DNA from: Pseudomonas capsici
Lineage (GTDB): Bacteria; Pseudomonadota; Gammaproteobacteria; Pseudomonadales; Pseudomonadaceae
Assembly: GCF_017165765.1 (NCBI RefSeq)
Contig: NZ_JAFGZD010000023.1
Span: 1 to 64,000, forward strand
Direction: 5' to 3'
DNA length: 64,000 bases
The translations under genes and the position numbers were made by a program. Positions 33,786 through 42,898 of this stretch are shown here, piece by piece. The first letter of the stretch is position 1; every line of letters begins with the position of its first letter. A model generated the notes under the pieces. It was not told the DNA's origin. It searched no databases and worked only from the letters and a program-made list of their open reading frames with translations.

Positions 33786-33807
33786 ATGGGCTTTTGCCCA
33801 TTTTTTT
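33786..33807 (+). terminator. hairpin 3 just before rimP
   Basis: ATGGGC, TTTT, GCCCAT with a seven-base T run ending 29 bases before the rimP start. No promoter is evident between it and rimP, so the operon probably depends on read-through. Confidence 0.75.
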
Positions 33808-33836
33808 ATTTCTAAAGCATGCACGAGGGGGTTCAG

Positions 33837-34295
33837 GTGTCGAGCAAGCTAGAACAGTTGCAGGCCTTGTTGGCCCCTGTGGTCGAGGCTCTTGGCTATC
33901 AATGCTGGGGAATTGAGTTTCTTTCCCAGGGCCGACATTCACTGCTGCGCATTTATATCGACAAAGAAGGCGGCGTTCTGGTGGAAGACTGCGAAATAGT
34001 CAGTCGCCAGGTCAGCGGTGTTCTGGATGTTGAAGATCCCATCAGTGCTGAATACACGCTTGAAGTGTCTTCTCCTGGCATGGATCGCCCGCTGTTCACT
34101 CTTGAACAGTTTGCTTTGCACGCTGGGGAACAAGTGAAAATAAAGCTGCGCTCGCCATTTGATGGTCGACGCAACTTTCAAGGCCTTCTCCGCGGGGTGG
34201 AGGAGCAGGACGTCGTGGTGCATGTAGACGATCACGAATACCTGTTGCCGATCGACTTGATCGACAAAGCCAACATTATTCCCACGTTTGACTGA
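33837..34295 (+). CDS. rimP: ribosome maturation factor RimP
   Basis: A 152-residue 30S assembly factor. The family pattern GYQCWGIEFLSQGRHSLLRIYIDKEGGVLVEDCEIVSRQVSGVLDVEDPI is followed by the C-terminal SH3-like domain. I prefer the GTG at 33837 (MSSKLEQLQ), 7 bases after GAGGGG, over the ATG 18 bases upstream. It opens rimP-nusA-infB-rbfA-truB-rpsO-pnp and lies behind three tandem hairpins. Confidence 0.95.
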   Translation: MSSKLEQLQALLAPVVEALGYQCWGIEFLSQGRHSLLRIYIDKEGGVLVEDCEIVSRQVSGVLDVEDPISAEYTLEVSSPGMDRPLFTLEQFALHAGEQVKIKLRSPFDGRRNFQGLLRGVEEQDVVVHVDDHEYLLPIDLIDKANIIPTFD

Positions 34296-34354
34296 GACGT
34301 GCCAGATACAGCGGATCCCGCGGATCCAATGGCTTGCGAAAGGCGAGGCGTACG

Positions 34355-35836
34355 ATGAGCAAAGAAGTACTGCTGGTTGTTGAGTCGGTGTCCAATGAAA
34401 AGGGCGTTCCGGCAGGAGTGATTTTTGAAGCGTTGGAGCTGGCTCTTGCCACTGCTACCAAGAAGCGTTTTGAAGATGAGGTTGAACTGCGTGTGGAAAT
34501 CAACCGCCACACCGGAAACTACGAGACTTTCCGTCGCTGGACTGTGGTCGAGGACGAAGATCTGGACGATCCGGCTTATGAGCTGGCTGTAGACCAGGCC
34601 CAGGCCAGAAAGCCGGGTGCTGTCGCTGGCGATCTGATCGAAGAAAAGATCGAGTCCATCGAGTTCGGTCGTATTGCTGCGCAGACCGCCAAGCAAGTCA
34701 TTGTGCAGAAGGTTCGTGAAGCCGAGCGCGCTCAGGTGGTCGATGCCTATCGCGAGCGTCTGGGTGAAATCATTTCCGGTACTGTCAAAAAGGTTACGCG
34801 TGACAATGTCATCGTTGACCTGGGTAACAATGCCGAAGCACTGCTGGCTCGTGAAGACATCATCTCCCGTGAGACTTTCCGGGTAGGTGTGCGTCTGCGG
34901 GCTCTGCTGAAAGAAATCCGCACTGAAAACCGTGGCCCGCAGCTGATTCTGTCGCGTACTGCGCCAGAGATGCTGATCGAGCTTTTCCGTATCGAAGTAC
35001 CGGAAATTGCCGAAGGTCTGATCGAGGTGATGGCTGCCTCCCGTGACCCGGGTTCGCGTGCCAAGATCGCTGTTCGCTCCAAGGACAAACGAATCGATCC
35101 GCAAGGCGCCTGCATCGGCATGCGCGGTTCGCGTGTTCAGGCCGTATCCGGCGAGCTGGGTGGCGAGCGTGTGGATATCGTGCTCTGGGACGATAACCCG
35201 GCACAGTTCGTGATCAACGCAATGTCCCCTGCTGAAGTGGCTGCAATCATCGTCGATGAAGATGCCCATGCAATGGATATCGCTGTTGGTGCGGACAATC
35301 TGGCTCAGGCCATTGGTCGTGGCGGTCAGAACGTGCGTCTGGCAAGTCAGTTGACTGGCTGGACCCTGAACGTGATGACCGAGTCGGACATCCAGGCCAA
35401 GCAGCAGGCAGAGACTGGCGACATTCTGCGCAACTTCATCGACGAGCTGGAAGTCGACGAAGATCTGGCGCAGGTGCTGGTCGATGAAGGCTTCACCAGC
35501 CTGGAAGAGATTGCCTACGTACCGCTGGAAGAAATGCTCAACATCGACGGCTTTGACGAAGAAACCGTCAACGAGCTTCGCGCTCGTGCCAAGGATCGCT
35601 TGTTGACTAAAGCCATCGCTACTGAGGAAAAGCTGGCAGACGCCCATCCGGCCGAAGACCTGCTCTCGCTTGAGGGTATGGACAAGGATTTGGCGATGGA
35701 ACTGGCGGTGCGCGGCGTAATTACCCGCGAAGACCTGGCCGAGCAGTCTATAGATGACCTGCTCGACATCGACGGCATTGACGATGATCGTGCCGGCAAG
35801 TTGATCATGGCCGCCCGAGCCCATTGGTTCGAGTAA
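34355..35836 (+). CDS. nusA: transcription termination/antitermination protein NusA
   Basis: A 493-residue RNA polymerase-binding factor for pausing, termination and antitermination. Domain order is the N-terminal polymerase-binding domain (1-125), S1 (about 135-200, GEIISGTVKKVTRDNVIVDLG), KH1/KH2 (about 205-345, GACIGMRGSRVQAV and AIGRGGQNVRLAS) and two acidic helix-hairpin repeats at the C-terminus. I start at the ATG at 34355 (MSKEVLLVVESV). Confidence 0.98.
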   Translation: MSKEVLLVVESVSNEKGVPAGVIFEALELALATATKKRFEDEVELRVEINRHTGNYETFRRWTVVEDEDLDDPAYELAVDQAQARKPGAVAGDLIEEKIESIEFGRIAAQTAKQVIVQKVREAERAQVVDAYRERLGEIISGTVKKVTRDNVIVDLGNNAEALLAREDIISRETFRVGVRLRALLKEIRTENRGPQLILSRTAPEMLIELFRIEVPEIAEGLIEVMAASRDPGSRAKIAVRSKDKRIDPQGACIGMRGSRVQAVSGELGGERVDIVLWDDNPAQFVINAMSPAEVAAIIVDEDAHAMDIAVGADNLAQAIGRGGQNVRLASQLTGWTLNVMTESDIQAKQQAETGDILRNFIDELEVDEDLAQVLVDEGFTSLEEIAYVPLEEMLNIDGFDEETVNELRARAKDRLLTKAIATEEKLADAHPAEDLLSLEGMDKDLAMELAVRGVITREDLAEQSIDDLLDIDGIDDDRAGKLIMAARAHWFE

Positions 35837-35862
35837 CAGGCGCGGCCTGAGGAGAGAAGTGC

Positions 35863-38406
35863 ATGACGCAAGTCACGGTGAAACAACTGGCCGATGAGGT
35901 CAAAACACCGGTAGAGCGCCTGCTGCAGCAGATGCGTGAGGCAGGTCTGCCGCACACCGCCGCCGAGGAACATGTGTCCGACAGTGAAAAGCAATCGTTG
36001 CTGACTCACTTGAAAAGCAGCCACAAGGCTAAAGTGGAAGAGCCGCGCAAGATTACCTTGCAGCGCAAGACCACCAGCACCCTGCGCGTTGCCGGCAGCA
36101 AAAGTATCAGCGTTGAAGTGCGCAAGAAGAAAGTTTTCGTGCAACGCAGCCCGGAAGAAATCGAGGCCGAGCGCAAGCGTGAGCTGGACGAACGCCGTGC
36201 GGTAGAAAATGCCGCCCGTCAAAAGGCTGAAGAAGAAGCCAAGCGTCGCGCCGAAGAAGAAGCGCGTCGTCAGCCTGTTGCCGAGCCGGTCGAGGCACCT
36301 GCTGCTCCTGCGCCAGCCCCTGTGGCGGCTGCCGAGCCTGTGCGTGAAGCGCCTGCCGCTCCGGCGGCACCTGCGCCAACACCCGCACCTGCTGCGCCTG
36401 TTGTCGAAGTTCGCAAGCGTGACGATCAGCGTCGTCCGGACAAGACCCGTGGCGATGACCGCAACTCGCGTGGTGGCGACGGCGAGCGCAAGAACGCTCC
36501 GCACCGCGCTTCGGTAAAAGAGAAGGCGCCTGCTGTTCGCGTTGCTCCTCGTACTACCGACGAAGAAAGCGATGGTTTCCGTCGTGGTGGTCGCGGCAAG
36601 TCCAAGCTGAAGAAACGCAATGCCCACGGTTTCCAGAACCCTACCGGTCCGGTTATTCGTGACGTTGCCATCGGCGAGACCATCACTGTCGGCGAACTGG
36701 CGGCACAGATGTCCGTCAAGGCAGCCGAAGTCATCAAGTTCATGTTCAAGCTGGGTACTCCGGTGACCATCAACCAGGTACTGGATCAGGAAACTGCCCA
36801 GTTGATCGCCGAAGAGCTGGGCCACAAGGTCACGCTGATCAGCGACAACGCCCTGGAAGACTCCCTGGCGGAATCCCTGAAGTTCGTGGGTGAAACCTTC
36901 GCTCGTGCTCCGGTCGTGACCGTAATGGGCCACGTTGACCACGGTAAGACTTCCCTGCTCGACTATATCCGTCGTGCCAAGGTTGCTGCTGGCGAAGCCG
37001 GTGGTATCACCCAGCACATCGGTGCCTACCACGTCGAAACCGAACGCGGCATGGTCACCTTCCTCGACACCCCGGGTCACGCCGCGTTTACCGCAATGCG
37101 TGCCCGTGGTGCCAAGGCAACCGATATCGTCATCCTGGTTGTTGCAGCGGACGACGGCGTGATGCCGCAGACCATCGAAGCCGTTCAGCATGCCATGGCA
37201 GCTGGCGTACCGCTGGTCGTTGCAGTGAACAAGATCGACAAGCCGGGCGCAGACCTCGATCGCATCCGTAGCGAACTGTCGGTCCATGGCGTGACTTCCG
37301 AAGAGTGGGGCGGTGATACGCCTTTCGTTCCGGTTTCCGCAAAAATGGGTACCGGTGTCGACGAACTGCTCGAAGCAGTCCTGCTGCAGGCCGAGGTTCT
37401 GGAACTCAAGGCCACTCCATCGGCTCCTGGTCGTGGTGTTGTCGTCGAGTCCCGTCTGGACAAGGGCCGCGGCCCGGTTGCCACGGTTCTGGTTCAGGAC
37501 GGTACGCTGCGTCAGGGCGACATGGTTCTGGTCGGTTCGAACTTCGGTCGTATCCGCGCCATGCTCGACGAAAACGGCAAGCCTGTAAAAGAGGCTGGCC
37601 CGTCGATTCCGGTCGAGATCCTCGGTCTGGATGGCACGCCGGATGCTGGCGACGAGATGAGCGTACTGGCTGACGAGAAGAAAGCCCGTGAAGTCGCTCT
37701 GTTCCGTCAAGGCAAGTTCCGTGAAGTCAAACTGGCTCGCGCACATGCCGGCAAGCTGGAAAACATCTTCGAAAGCATGGGCCAGGAAGAGAAGAAGACG
37801 CTTAACATCGTCCTCAAATCCGACGTCCGTGGTTCGCTGGAAGCACTGCAGGGCGCCCTGGGCGGCCTGGGTAACGATGAAGTGCAAGTGCGTGTCGTCG
37901 GTGGCGGTGTCGGTGGTATCACCGAGAGCGACGCCAACCTGGCACTGGCCTCCAACGCTGTACTGTTCGGTTTCAACGTGCGTGCCGACGCTGGCGCGCG
38001 CAAGATCGTCGAGCAGGAAGGTCTGGATATGCGTTACTACAACGTGATCTACGACATCATCGAAGACGTCAAGAAAGCGCTGACCGGTATGCTGGGCAGC
38101 GATGTTCGCGAGAACATCCTCGGTATCGCCGAAGTGCGTGACGTGTTCCGCTCGCCGAAATTCGGCGCGATCGCAGGCTGTATGGTCGTTGAAGGTGTCG
38201 TTCACCGTAACCGTCCGATCCGCGTTCTGCGTGACGACATCGTTATCTTTGAAGGCGAGCTGGAATCCCTGCGCCGCTTCAAGGACGATGCTTCCGAAGT
38301 TCGTGCCGGCATGGAATGCGGTATCGGCGTCAAGAGCTACAACGACGTCAAGGTCGGTGACAAGATCGAAGTCTTCGAGAAGGTCCAGGTTGCTCGCAGC
38401 CTCTAA
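35863..38406 (+). CDS. infB: translation initiation factor IF-2
   Basis: An 847-residue GTPase that brings fMet-tRNA to the 30S subunit. The N-terminal IF2-N domain, a charged Ala/Pro/Glu-rich linker (about 100-220), a second IF2-N domain, then the G domain: G1 GHVDHGKT near 356, DTPGHAAF and NKID near 456. Domains II-IV finish the protein. The initiator tRNA it binds is encoded 2.2 kb upstream in the same cluster. Confidence 0.98.
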   Translation: MTQVTVKQLADEVKTPVERLLQQMREAGLPHTAAEEHVSDSEKQSLLTHLKSSHKAKVEEPRKITLQRKTTSTLRVAGSKSISVEVRKKKVFVQRSPEEIEAERKRELDERRAVENAARQKAEEEAKRRAEEEARRQPVAEPVEAPAAPAPAPVAAAEPVREAPAAPAAPAPTPAPAAPVVEVRKRDDQRRPDKTRGDDRNSRGGDGERKNAPHRASVKEKAPAVRVAPRTTDEESDGFRRGGRGKSKLKKRNAHGFQNPTGPVIRDVAIGETITVGELAAQMSVKAAEVIKFMFKLGTPVTINQVLDQETAQLIAEELGHKVTLISDNALEDSLAESLKFVGETFARAPVVTVMGHVDHGKTSLLDYIRRAKVAAGEAGGITQHIGAYHVETERGMVTFLDTPGHAAFTAMRARGAKATDIVILVVAADDGVMPQTIEAVQHAMAAGVPLVVAVNKIDKPGADLDRIRSELSVHGVTSEEWGGDTPFVPVSAKMGTGVDELLEAVLLQAEVLELKATPSAPGRGVVVESRLDKGRGPVATVLVQDGTLRQGDMVLVGSNFGRIRAMLDENGKPVKEAGPSIPVEILGLDGTPDAGDEMSVLADEKKAREVALFRQGKFREVKLARAHAGKLENIFESMGQEEKKTLNIVLKSDVRGSLEALQGALGGLGNDEVQVRVVGGGVGGITESDANLALASNAVLFGFNVRADAGARKIVEQEGLDMRYYNVIYDIIEDVKKALTGMLGSDVRENILGIAEVRDVFRSPKFGAIAGCMVVEGVVHRNRPIRVLRDDIVIFEGELESLRRFKDDASEVRAGMECGIGVKSYNDVKVGDKIEVFEKVQVARSL

Positions 38407-38476
38407 ATCGCGAGCTACAGGAGCCATGGCAGAGTCATGCATGCAAATGCACGGAGCTGTCATGGGCTCTCAACGC

Positions 38477-38510
38477 AACGCCCGGTCTGGCAATTGTCAG
38501 GCCGGGCGTT
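38477..38510 (+). repeat. long hairpin between infB and rbfA
   Basis: AACGCCCGG pairs with CCGGGCGTT and the interior CTGGCAATTGTCAG is itself nearly palindromic. The structure is followed by TT only, so it may be a partial terminator or an RNase processing site inside the operon. Confidence 0.6.
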
Positions 38511-38564
38511 TGCCGCTTTCAGACTGTCAGGGTTTGCTCCCGAGTCAGTAACAGGTAACAAGCC

Positions 38565-38981
38565 ATGGCAAAAGAATATAGCCGTACCCAACGAATCGGC
38601 GATCAGATGCAGCGCGAACTGGCGCAGTTGATCCGCCGCGAAATCAAGGACCCACGTGTGGGTCTGGTCACCATCACTGCGGTCGATGTCAGCCGTGATG
38701 TGGGGCATGCCAAGATCTTCATGACCGTAATGGGGCAGGACAGCGCCGAGGACATCGCGCAGAGCATCAAGGTGCTCAACTCCGCCGCCGGCTTCCTGCG
38801 CATGCAGCTGGCCCGCGAAATGAAACTGCGCAGCGTGCCGCAGTTGCATTTCCATTACGACGAAAGCGTGGCTCGTGGCGCACATCTCTCGGCATTGATC
38901 GAGCGTGCAGTGGCCGAAGACGGACAACATCAGGAAGGTTCCGCGCCACAAGGCACGAAACCGGACAGTACCGAGGAGTAA
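38565..38981 (+). CDS. rbfA: 30S ribosome-binding factor RbfA
   Basis: A 138-residue cold-shock ribosome maturation factor with a KH-like fold. Characteristic stretches are YSRTQRIGDQMQRELAQLIRREIKDPRVG and AKIFMTVMG. It assists 17S-to-16S rRNA processing at the 5' helix. It follows infB across a 158-base gap with a hairpin and lies 3 bases before truB. Confidence 0.97.
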   Translation: MAKEYSRTQRIGDQMQRELAQLIRREIKDPRVGLVTITAVDVSRDVGHAKIFMTVMGQDSAEDIAQSIKVLNSAAGFLRMQLAREMKLRSVPQLHFHYDESVARGAHLSALIERAVAEDGQHQEGSAPQGTKPDSTEE

Positions 38982-38984
38982 GGC

Positions 38985-39902
38985 GTGGCTCAGGTCAAGC
39001 GTATACGCCGCAACGTCAGCGGAATCATCCTGCTCGACAAGCCTCTGGGTTTCACGTCCAATGCGGCCCTGCAAAAGGTGCGCTGGTTGCTCAACGCCGA
39101 AAAGGCCGGGCATACCGGTAGTCTCGATCCACTGGCTACAGGTGTGTTGCCGCTGTGTTTCGGTGAGGCCACCAAGTTCTCTCAGTACCTGCTCGATTCG
39201 GACAAGTCCTACGAGACACTGATGCAACTGGGCAAGACCACCACCACTGCAGACTCCGAAGGCGAAGTGTTGCAGACTCGCCCGGTGACCGTTGGTCGTG
39301 AAGATATCGAAGCGGTTCTGCCGGCTTTTCGCGGTGAAATCAGCCAGATACCTCCGATGTACTCGGCCCTCAAGCGTGATGGACAGCCTCTTTACAAGCT
39401 GGCCCGTGCAGGTGAAGTAGTGGAGCGTGAGCCTCGTTCTGTTACTATTGCGCGCCTGGAATTGCTGGCTTGCGAGTCCGAGACTGCGCGTCTTTCGGTC
39501 GATTGCAGCAAAGGCACCTATATTCGGACCCTGGTCGAGGATATTGGTGAAAAACTGGGCTGTGGAGCCTATGTCGCAGAGCTGCGTCGTACCCAGGCCG
39601 GGCCTTTCAGCCTGAGCCAGACGGTCACGCTGGAAGAGCTTGAGCAGGTACACGCCGAAGGTGGCAACGAAGCGGTCGACCGTTTCCTGATGCCATCTGA
39701 CAGCGGTCTGCTACATTGGCCATTGCTGCAGTTTTCGGAACACAGTTCTTTCTACTGGCTGCATGGTCAGCCGGTAAGAGCACCGGATGCGCCGAAGTTC
39801 GGCATGGTCCGGGTGCAGGATCACGAAGGTCGCTTCATCGGGATCGGTGAAGTAAGCGAAGACGGGCGTATAGCGCCGCGTCGTCTGATTCGGTCAGAAT
39901 GA
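38985..39902 (+). CDS. truB: tRNA pseudouridine-55 synthase
   Basis: A 305-residue enzyme that forms pseudouridine 55 in the T-loop of tRNAs. The catalytic aspartate is Asp48 in GHTGSLDPLATGVLPLC. The start GIILLDKPLGFTSN is typical. The C-terminal PUA-like domain (about 245-305) is present. GTG start, 3 bases after rbfA. Confidence 0.98.
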   Translation: MAQVKRIRRNVSGIILLDKPLGFTSNAALQKVRWLLNAEKAGHTGSLDPLATGVLPLCFGEATKFSQYLLDSDKSYETLMQLGKTTTTADSEGEVLQTRPVTVGREDIEAVLPAFRGEISQIPPMYSALKRDGQPLYKLARAGEVVEREPRSVTIARLELLACESETARLSVDCSKGTYIRTLVEDIGEKLGCGAYVAELRRTQAGPFSLSQTVTLEELEQVHAEGGNEAVDRFLMPSDSGLLHWPLLQFSEHSSFYWLHGQPVRAPDAPKFGMVRVQDHEGRFIGIGEVSEDGRIAPRRLIRSE

Positions 39903-39983
39903 CCGGAACCAGGCTGTCTGCATGCAGGTGGTCTGGAACGAGGGTGGCTGTCAACAGGCACGGTCACATCTCATTTTTTAATA

Positions 39984-39999
39984 CAGGGATCTGTCCCTG
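39984..39999 (+). repeat. small hairpin in the rpsO leader
   Basis: CAGGGA, TCTG, TCCCTG, 55 bases before the rpsO ATG. It may be part of the S15 translational operator, but that cannot be shown from sequence alone. Confidence 0.4.
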
Positions 40000-40054
40000 G
40001 CCTGTTGGAAACTCTTCTTCGGAAGCGGTTTCCCTGAAATGAAGGATTGCCCAC

Positions 40055-40324
40055 ATGGCACTCAGCGTTGAAGAAAAAGCTCAGATCGTAACCGACTACC
40101 AGCAAGCTGTTGGTGACACTGGTTCGCCAGAAGTGCAAGTTGCACTGCTGACCGCCAACATCAACAAACTGCAAGGCCACTTCAAGGCCAACGGTAAGGA
40201 CCACCACTCGCGTCGTGGCCTGATCCGTATGGTAAACCAGCGTCGCAAGCTGCTGGATTACCTGAAAGGTAAGGACGTTAGCCGTTACAGCACCCTGATC
40301 GGTCGTCTGGGTCTGCGTCGCTAA
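40055..40324 (+). CDS. rpsO: 30S ribosomal protein S15
   Basis: An 89-residue primary 16S rRNA-binding protein. The family signature covers the C-terminal half (INKLQGHFKANGKDHHSRRGL, QRRKLLDYL). Position upstream of pnp is conserved widely, and the rpsO-pnp spacer carries the expected large hairpin. Confidence 0.99.
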   Translation: MALSVEEKAQIVTDYQQAVGDTGSPEVQVALLTANINKLQGHFKANGKDHHSRRGLIRMVNQRRKLLDYLKGKDVSRYSTLIGRLGLRR

Positions 40325-40337
40325 TAACGACGTTGCG

Positions 40338-40401
40338 AGAGGTTGGTTGTCTGTCACGATTCATCGGTATACCGATGGCTCCTGGCAGGCTTCCAGCCTC
40401 T
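40338..40401 (+). promoter_or_regulatory. rpsO-pnp intergenic hairpin (probable RNase III site)
   Basis: Three nested stems: AGAGGTTGG with CCAGCCTCT, CTGTCA with TGGCAG, and the palindrome CATCGGTATACCGATG at the tip. This long duplex upstream of pnp corresponds to the E. coli element cut by RNase III, where PNPase represses its own mRNA. Confidence 0.65.
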
Positions 40402-40497
40402 AGTTTTATCTGGACTGTCGAAGGGTCCGATTCCCCTCGCTGCCCAAGAATTCGCAAGAAACCAGTTCCCCAAGAGCCACAGAAAAGGTAGGAAACC

Positions 40498-42603
40498 GTG
40501 AACCCGGTAATCAAGAAATTTCAGTTCGGTCAATCGACCGTAACCCTGGAGACTGGCCGCATCGCCCGTCAGGCTTCCGGCGCAGTACTGGTCACCGTTG
40601 ACGACGACGTCAGCGTATTGGTGACAGTGGTCGGTGCCAAACAGGCCGATGCCAGCAAGGGCTTTTTCCCTCTGTCTGTGCACTACCAGGAAAAAACCTA
40701 CGCTGCCGGCAAGATCCCTGGTGGTTTCTTCAAGCGTGAAGGCCGTCCTTCCGAGAAAGAAACCCTGACTTCGCGTCTGATCGACCGTCCGATCCGTCCG
40801 TTGTTTCCAGAAGGCTTCATGAACGAAGTGCAGGTTGTCTGCACCGTGGTTTCCACCAGCAAGAAAACCGATCCGGACATCGCTGCCATGATCGGTACTT
40901 CGGCTGCCCTGGCCATCTCCGGCATTCCGTTCGACGGCCCTGTCGGCGCTGCCCGCGTTGCTTTCCATGAAAGCACCGGCTACCTGCTGAACCCGACTTA
41001 CGAGCAACTGCAGGCTTCGAGCCTGGACATGGTCGTAGCCGGTACTTCCGAAGCCGTTCTGATGGTTGAATCCGAAGCCAAGGAACTGACCGAAGACCAG
41101 ATGCTGGGCGCTGTCCTGTTCGCCCACGACGAATTCCAGGCCGTGATCAACGCGGTCAAGGAACTGGCCGCAGAAGCCGCCAAGCCTGTCTGGGACTGGC
41201 AGCCAAAGCCGGAAGCCACTGCGCTGCTGGGCGCGATCCGTTCCGAGTTCGGCGACGCGATCTCCCAGGCTTACACCATCACCGTCAAGGCCGACCGCTA
41301 TGCGCGTCTGGGCGAGCTGCGTGATCAGGTCGTTGCCAAACTGGCTGTTGAAGAAGGCAGCCCGTCTGCCAGCGAAGTCAAAGCGGCTTTCGGTGAAATC
41401 GAATACCGCACCGTGCGTGAGAACATCGTCAACGGCAAGCCACGTATCGATGGCCGTGACACCCGCACCGTTCGTCCTCTGAACATCGAAGTTGGCGTTC
41501 TGCCAAAGACTCACGGTTCGGCACTGTTCACCCGTGGCGAAACCCAGGCTCTGGTTGTCGCGACTCTGGGTACTGCCCGTGACGCACAACTGCTGGACAC
41601 CCTCGAAGGCGAGAAGAAAGACCCGTTCATGCTGCACTACAACTTCCCACCGTTCTCGGTAGGCGAGTGTGGCCGCATGGGTGGCGCCGGTCGTCGTGAG
41701 ATCGGTCACGGCCGTCTGGCTCGTCGCAGCGTTCAGGCCATGCTGCCTGAAACCGACGTGTTCCCTTACACCATCCGCGTGGTATCGGAAATCACCGAAT
41801 CCAACGGTTCCAGCTCCATGGCTTCGGTCTGCGGTGCTTCCCTGGCTCTGATGGACGCCGGTGTACCGATGAAGGCGCCGGTTGCCGGTATCGCCATGGG
41901 TCTGGTCAAGGAAGGCGAGAAATTCGCGGTTCTGACCGACATCCTGGGTGACGAAGACCACCTGGGCGACATGGACTTCAAGGTAGCCGGTACCTCCAAA
42001 GGTGTTACCGCGCTGCAGATGGACATCAAGATCAAAGGCATCACCGAAGAAATCATGGAGATCGCCCTGGGCCAGGCCCTGGAAGCTCGCCTGAACATCC
42101 TCGGTCAGATGAACCAGATCATTGGCCAGTCGCGTACCGAGCTGTCGGCCAACGCTCCGACCATGATCGCGATGAAGATCGACACCGACAAGATCCGTGA
42201 CGTCATCGGTAAAGGCGGCGCGACCATCCGTGCAATCTGTGAAGAGACCAAGGCTTCGATCGACATCGAAGACGACGGCTCGATCAAGATCTTCGGCGAA
42301 ACCAAGGACGCGGCTGAAGCAGCACGTCAGCGCGTTCTGGGTATCACCGCAGAAGCGGAAATCGGCAAGATCTACGTCGGCAAGGTTGAGCGTATCGTCG
42401 ACTTCGGCGCATTCGTCAACATCCTGCCTGGCAAGGACGGTCTGGTGCACATCTCCATGCTGAGCGATGCTCGCGTAGAGAAAGTGACCGACATCCTGAA
42501 AGAAGGCCAGGAAGTCGAAGTTCTGGTACTGGACGTCGACAACCGTGGTCGCATCAAGCTGTCGATCAAGGACGTAGCCGCTGCAAAAGCATCGGGCGTC
42601 TGA
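40498..42603 (+). CDS. pnp: polynucleotide phosphorylase
   Basis: A 701-residue phosphorolytic 3'-5' exoribonuclease and degradosome component. Two RNase PH domains (about 1-220 and 310-540, the second with RREIGHGRLARR and SMASVCGASLALMDAG) surround a helical domain. KH (about 555-610, VIGKGGATIRAI) and S1 (about 620-690) RNA-binding domains follow. GTG start after a GGTAGGA site. A strong terminator follows. Confidence 0.99.
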   Translation: MNPVIKKFQFGQSTVTLETGRIARQASGAVLVTVDDDVSVLVTVVGAKQADASKGFFPLSVHYQEKTYAAGKIPGGFFKREGRPSEKETLTSRLIDRPIRPLFPEGFMNEVQVVCTVVSTSKKTDPDIAAMIGTSAALAISGIPFDGPVGAARVAFHESTGYLLNPTYEQLQASSLDMVVAGTSEAVLMVESEAKELTEDQMLGAVLFAHDEFQAVINAVKELAAEAAKPVWDWQPKPEATALLGAIRSEFGDAISQAYTITVKADRYARLGELRDQVVAKLAVEEGSPSASEVKAAFGEIEYRTVRENIVNGKPRIDGRDTRTVRPLNIEVGVLPKTHGSALFTRGETQALVVATLGTARDAQLLDTLEGEKKDPFMLHYNFPPFSVGECGRMGGAGRREIGHGRLARRSVQAMLPETDVFPYTIRVVSEITESNGSSSMASVCGASLALMDAGVPMKAPVAGIAMGLVKEGEKFAVLTDILGDEDHLGDMDFKVAGTSKGVTALQMDIKIKGITEEIMEIALGQALEARLNILGQMNQIIGQSRTELSANAPTMIAMKIDTDKIRDVIGKGGATIRAICEETKASIDIEDDGSIKIFGETKDAAEAARQRVLGITAEAEIGKIYVGKVERIVDFGAFVNILPGKDGLVHISMLSDARVEKVTDILKEGQEVEVLVLDVDNRGRIKLSIKDVAAAKASGV

Positions 42604-42628
42604 TAGCTCGTCAGGCTTTGCCAAAAAG

Positions 42629-42654
42629 AAAGGATCCTTCGGGATCCTTTTTTT
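42629..42654 (+). terminator. terminator of the nusA-pnp operon
   Basis: AAAGGATCC, TTCG tetraloop, GGATCCTTT, then TTTT, 26 bases after the pnp stop. Confidence 0.95.
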
Positions 42655-42746
42655 ATGAGCGTAAATAACGGCTTATGCAAAGTCTCTCAAAACGCCCGAA
42701 GAGAACATGCATCTTGCAAGTGAAGTTTTTGGGCGAACGGGCAATC

Positions 42747-42760
42747 TGCACGATCGTGCA
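42747..42760. promoter_or_regulatory. palindromic activator-site candidate
   Basis: TGCACGATCGTGCA is a perfect 14-base palindrome, 57 bases upstream of a sigma-54 promoter. The position fits an enhancer for a bacterial enhancer-binding protein. The spacing differs from the NtrC site, so the activator is unknown. Confidence 0.5.
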
Positions 42761-42816
42761 AAATAGGAAAAATAATAAGCTATTGAATTTAAAGGGTTTT
42801 ATGGTTTGTGGCAGAT

Positions 42817-42832
42817 TGGCACACCCCTTGCG
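42817..42832 (+). promoter_or_regulatory. sigma-54 promoter of the BON-domain gene
   Basis: TGGCAC-ACCCC-TTGCG matches the -24/-12 consensus TGGCAC-N5-TTGCW except for the last base, with exact GG-N10-GC spacing. The predicted start is about 55 bases before the coding region. Confidence 0.85.
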
Positions 42833-42898
42833 ATATAACCAGTAACCCTGCAACCAACGATGGTTGGTGCAGTTTCTGAGAAAAACAGGAGTTATCGT

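Noticed and set aside
42747..42760. NtrC binding site
   Set aside because: Half-sites TGCAC/GTGCA are separated by four bases, shorter than the usual NtrC operator, so I left the activator unnamed.
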